Positions 60,946 through 64,000 of a DNA stretch of 64,000 bases are shown piece after piece. Made by a program: the position numbers and the translations under genes. The notes below the pieces were generated by a model that was not told the origin of the DNA, ran no database searches, and saw only the letters and a list, made by a program, of their open reading frames with translations. Within the stretch, counting starts at the first letter, position 1. Each line of letters starts with the position of its first letter. This DNA is from Heterohyrax brucei. Taxonomy: Eukaryota > Chordata > Mammalia > Hyracoidea > Procaviidae. The stretch is taken from NCBI GenBank assembly GCA_028571685.1, contig CM053146.1:64761431-64825430 (forward strand), given 5' to 3'.

Positions 60946-61189
60946 TTTCAATGTTGGGTAGCTACTGACAAAGTTTCATACTTTTTAAAACTAAAGTTTA
61001 ATTTGTTTTCTTCATATGAAAGGCAAAAACTATTCTGCCTTGAACAACAAGAGGAAAAAGTTCGGAATATTTCAAAACTTCTATCGTAACACTACAACAT
61101 TAGACAATGTTTTAGACACAAAACTCAGAGACAGTTTAGATACAAGCACAATAATAGTATTTCCTCAAAGTAGAACAAACCGTCTGGCT

Positions 61190-61620
61190 AAATTTTTATT
61201 TTATTTTATTTTTTATTTAACATGACTGAGTGAAAATGTACATTCCCGTATAAATTTACATGCCCACCTATAAGCAGCTTCCACTGCTCTCCCTGTCCGG
61301 TGACTGCACACTTTTCCTATCTGCTCCATACATGTCTCATCCTCCCAACAGTCTCCTTTCCCCTCCTCTCCACCCACTCTCCTTCCTCCAGCCAGAGGTC
61401 AGCAGGATGATATCAGATGTATAGAACCATAAAGTGCAATCAATATATGGTCACTCTGCATTGCTAAGTCCAATCCATTCCTGTCCAAAGAGGGGACCTT
61501 CATTATAGTTTATGGGTAAGGGCAGCATCAGGGCCAGGGGCCATGCTCTCAGGGGAACCCCGAAACCGCTGGACCATCAATTGAGGTCTTTTAGTGGAGA
61601 TCTCAGGATTAAATTTTTTT
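61190..61620 (-). mobile_element. unclassified A-tailed repeat, copy 2
   Basis: T-rich start (complement of the tail), then the complement of the landmarks seen at 36,030; it extends further, to GGCCATGCTCTCAGGGG and GGTCTTTTAGTGGAGATC. Confidence 0.7.
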
Positions 61621-62369
61621 ATTAAACACAATTTAAATAAATAGTTCAATTCTCACTGACCATTAATTTTAAACTGAATAAACATCTGAACACCCTCTAA
61701 GTGTTGCACTCCATGAGTTTTTCCACACATGCTTAATTACACAATCTCATATGTAATTAGACTTAATCACTTACAAAGATTTATACTTTTATGTACAAGG
61801 CATTGTGTCAGGTGCAGTGGGTAATGCAGAGAAGTACAAGATCTAATATCTACTTTCAAGTGGAATAAAAGCTAGTCAGGAAGACAAGATAGAGATGAAC
61901 AAAGAGAATGCGATCAGACTGTTTTTGAAAGGTATCAAATAGGCTGGATAAATTTAAGTGATACAGAAGTTCAAAGAAAGGAGAGGTTATTGTGAACTGC
62001 AGGAAGTCAGGAAACACTTTTTGAGGCTGGTAGGATGAAAGACAGTCTTCAGAAGACGGAGCCTGTAAAAACGGTGTGACGAGGGCATCTGACCTCCTCC
62101 TCTAACTTCACAAGGGGACAGAGAAAGAATCATTATCAGCAGCAAGAGCCCAAAGCTGATTCCCACGAGGCAGAGGTCAGCTATACCTCCATCCTCCAAC
62201 CTTCTGACCAATTCTGACACCTGCTGTCTCTCTCACGACACTCACTATTTGTTTGCTGGCTTCAATAATTTGTTGTTGCTACCCTGAACTCACAGACCGT
62301 ACTCACAAGGTTTATTCGGGAAGTAACAAATTACAATTCAGGGTCAGAAATGACTCAGGATTCACTTCT

Positions 62370-63040
62370 ATACCCCATATTGGTGAGTGGCATCTGGGGT
62401 CTGAAAAGCTAGCAAGGTGTCACCTGAGCTACACCAAATGGTCCCAACTCAGCCAGAACAGATATCACTGAGAACACCAAAGACAACAGGAAAAAAGAGC
62501 CTAGGAGACAGAAGGACCCATGTAATGGGAGACTGTATCAACATGTGACCAGAAGAACCAGATGGAAACTGGCCACCACCAAAAACAGCTGTGATGGGGC
62601 ACACAATGTTGAGTCCCTGTGGCAACATGAAGAAAAGAGGGGTACAGCTCAGGAACTCTACTAAAAGACCACAGTTTATGGTCTGATAGCCTGGAGGATC
62701 CTGTGGGAGCATGGCCCCTAGACTGGATGCTGCCTCCATCCAGAAGACATTACTGAGGTCACTCTTCGGACAAAAAAGGACTGGACTAAGGGATACAATG
62801 TGACCATATGATGGGTGCAATTTATGGTTCTATGTATTTACAGGAGGCTGTCTTACTGGTCTCTTTCTAGATGGGAGACTAGAACATAGAAAGGAGGGGA
62901 CAGGAGTTTGTTAAGAGCATACAAGAAGTACAAAATGAAAAGGACTGAAGGAGAGCAGAGGACCTGCAGATAGGCAGGCATGCAAAATTGATTCAGATTG
63001 TATAATTTCACTGAATCACAATAAAAAAATAAACAAAAAG
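62370..63040 (+). mobile_element. unclassified A-tailed repeat, copy 3
   Basis: The longest copy: CTGTGGGAGCATGGCCCCTA and TTTATGGTTCTATGTATTTA, ending AATAAAAAAATAAACAAAAA. No protein of a known retroelement is visible in it. The upstream limit is uncertain. Confidence 0.6.
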
Positions 63041-64000
63041 AAGGAATGACTCGGGATTCAGTTCTTCAATCAGGACAGCTTCTTCTCAACTGCCCCACAG
63101 GCAGACCTCTCTGGCCCTCAGACTCTCAGCCCCGCTGCCCTGCTCGCGCAAGTGTTACAAAGCTTTTCCGTTTCACAGACAAGTGTCTAGGAGTACACCA
63201 GCGAGCCTTAGCCTGAAGGCACTCAGATTTCTTGTTCGGTGGGCCAGGAAGCCCATTGCAACTTTTCCTGCTGGTCTCTTGGTCATGTTGTTTCTGTCGC
63301 TGCTGCTGCTTCTCAATGTCTCTGGTGTTACAGCTCTCTCTGTCTCTGTGGTCTAGGAGGTTCCCAGAGCAAGTATCCTGGGTCAAAAGAATGCACTACA
63401 CTCTTAGCTCTTCTATTTTGGTAGTGAAGTCTCCCCTTTCTGCCTCTGGGATGGCTCATTTTAAGTCTAGCAGGATGGCAAAACTGACCAATCTTTTCGT
63501 TAGGGTTTCATACAGTTTATTTGTATGGTCTCACCCCTACAAGATGACACGCAATTTATTTGTATTATTAGCAAGCTGGCCAACCCCCTTGGTGGGCCGT
63601 AAACACCTTATCTACAAAGTCCCACACAATAAGTCAGTGGGAGTGATGAGACCATGGTGAGAAAGGTCATAGAAAAGCTATTTATCACATTGCAGAGCCG
63701 TAGTCTGAGTGCTTTCTAGCCATTACTGGAGCACTTACTGTATACTAGCACTCAGACTGGCCAAGAGGAGAGAGGGTAGGCCTTCCAAGGAAGAAAAAAA
63801 TACATATAAACATACAGAGACAGAAGGATACACTGAAAGTTATCTCTTCCTCTCAAATAAACTTAAGCTCTAGTTAGGGAGACATTTCTAGTATAAACAC
63901 AAGTGACATAATCATGAAAAACTTTTTTTTTTTCTTCTTTCAACTTCCTTAAACATATTCCCTAAAATTTATTATACTCTTTAGGTTATAGTAAGTAGAA

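Larger units (their letters stand above)
60542..64000 (-). other. LY75: LY75 intron (partial), >3.4 kb
   Basis: Continues past the window edge. It must contain no complete exon that ends in phase 2 and encodes a CTLD4 start; I found none. It holds an AfroSINE and two copies of the unclassified A-tailed repeat. 63,050-64,000 is unassigned. Confidence 0.7.

Noticed and set aside
63126..63660. Overlapping ORFs of 86 and 142 codons on opposite strands
   Set aside because: Cysteine- and glutamine-rich low-complexity frames in a CTG/CAG-like stretch; no splice sites that fit LY75 and no known domain.
1..64000. CRISPR arrays, operons, phage or other prokaryotic systems
   Set aside because: The window is clearly mammalian: spliced gene, SINEs, LINEs and LTRs; no regularly spaced direct repeats with unique spacers.

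Overview
This is mammalian nuclear DNA, almost certainly from an afrotherian and most likely an elephant. The main evidence is about 40 copies of the afrotherian tRNA-derived AfroSINE in 64 kb, roughly one per 1.6 kb. They are accompanied by afrotherian-type L1 3' ends, an RTE-like 3' end with an (ACA)n tail, MaLR-like LTRs and an old Tigger1 DNA transposon. Nothing here is prokaryotic, and there is no operon or CRISPR array. The species is an inference; the sequence alone does not name it.

One protein-coding gene occupies the window on the minus strand: LY75 (DEC-205, CD205), the endocytic C-type lectin-like receptor of dendritic cells and thymic epithelium. I rebuilt 22 coding exons from splice sites, exon phase and protein similarity. 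They join in one uninterrupted frame of about 1,015 codons with matching phases at all 21 junctions. If the length equals the 1,722 residues of human LY75, the window holds residues ~708 to the stop, or exons 14-35 of a 35-exon gene. Reading leftwards from 60,541: the second part of CTLD4 and a 36-bp linker exon (60.5-54.1 kb); CTLD5 (53.7-51.3 kb); CTLD6 (51.3-39.2 kb); CTLD7 (35.7-31.2 kb); CTLD8 (29.7-24.3 kb); CTLD9 (22.8-20.6 kb); CTLD10 (17.0-12.9 kb); and the membrane span, cytoplasmic tail and 3' UTR (5.25-~3.03 kb). The promoter, signal peptide, CysR and FNII domains, CTLD1-3 and the start of CTLD4 lie beyond 64,000. CD302, which follows LY75 in other mammals, would lie below position 1.

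Repeats fill much of the introns. An L1 in the last intron (6.4-12.1 kb) keeps a recognisable 5' end and a tandem array of ~165-190 bp units but has lost ORF1 and the start of ORF2. Other L1 pieces lie at 1-345, 17.2-19.3, 24.8-26.1, 38.0-38.8, 43.9-44.8 and 47.6-51.1 kb. Tigger1 lies at 40.5-42.7 kb. MaLR-like LTRs lie at 4.09-4.61 kb (inside the LY75 3' UTR), 49.2-49.7 kb (nested in an L1, with a 5-bp target duplication), 57.9-58.3 kb and 58.5-59.0 kb. Less expected are a tRNA-Gly-headed SINE with an RTE-like body (53.0-53.27 kb), three copies of a poly(A)-tailed repeat I cannot classify, a local ~135-bp duplication at 33.4/33.9 kb, and a dense cluster of AfroSINEs in both orientations at 28.2-29.1 kb.

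I found no second protein-coding gene and no undescribed multi-gene system. The more interesting points are the matching exon layout of CTLD7-8 and CTLD9-10, a small change in the acidic targeting motif of the tail, the promoter-like repeats in the internally deleted L1, and the two less familiar retroposon types.
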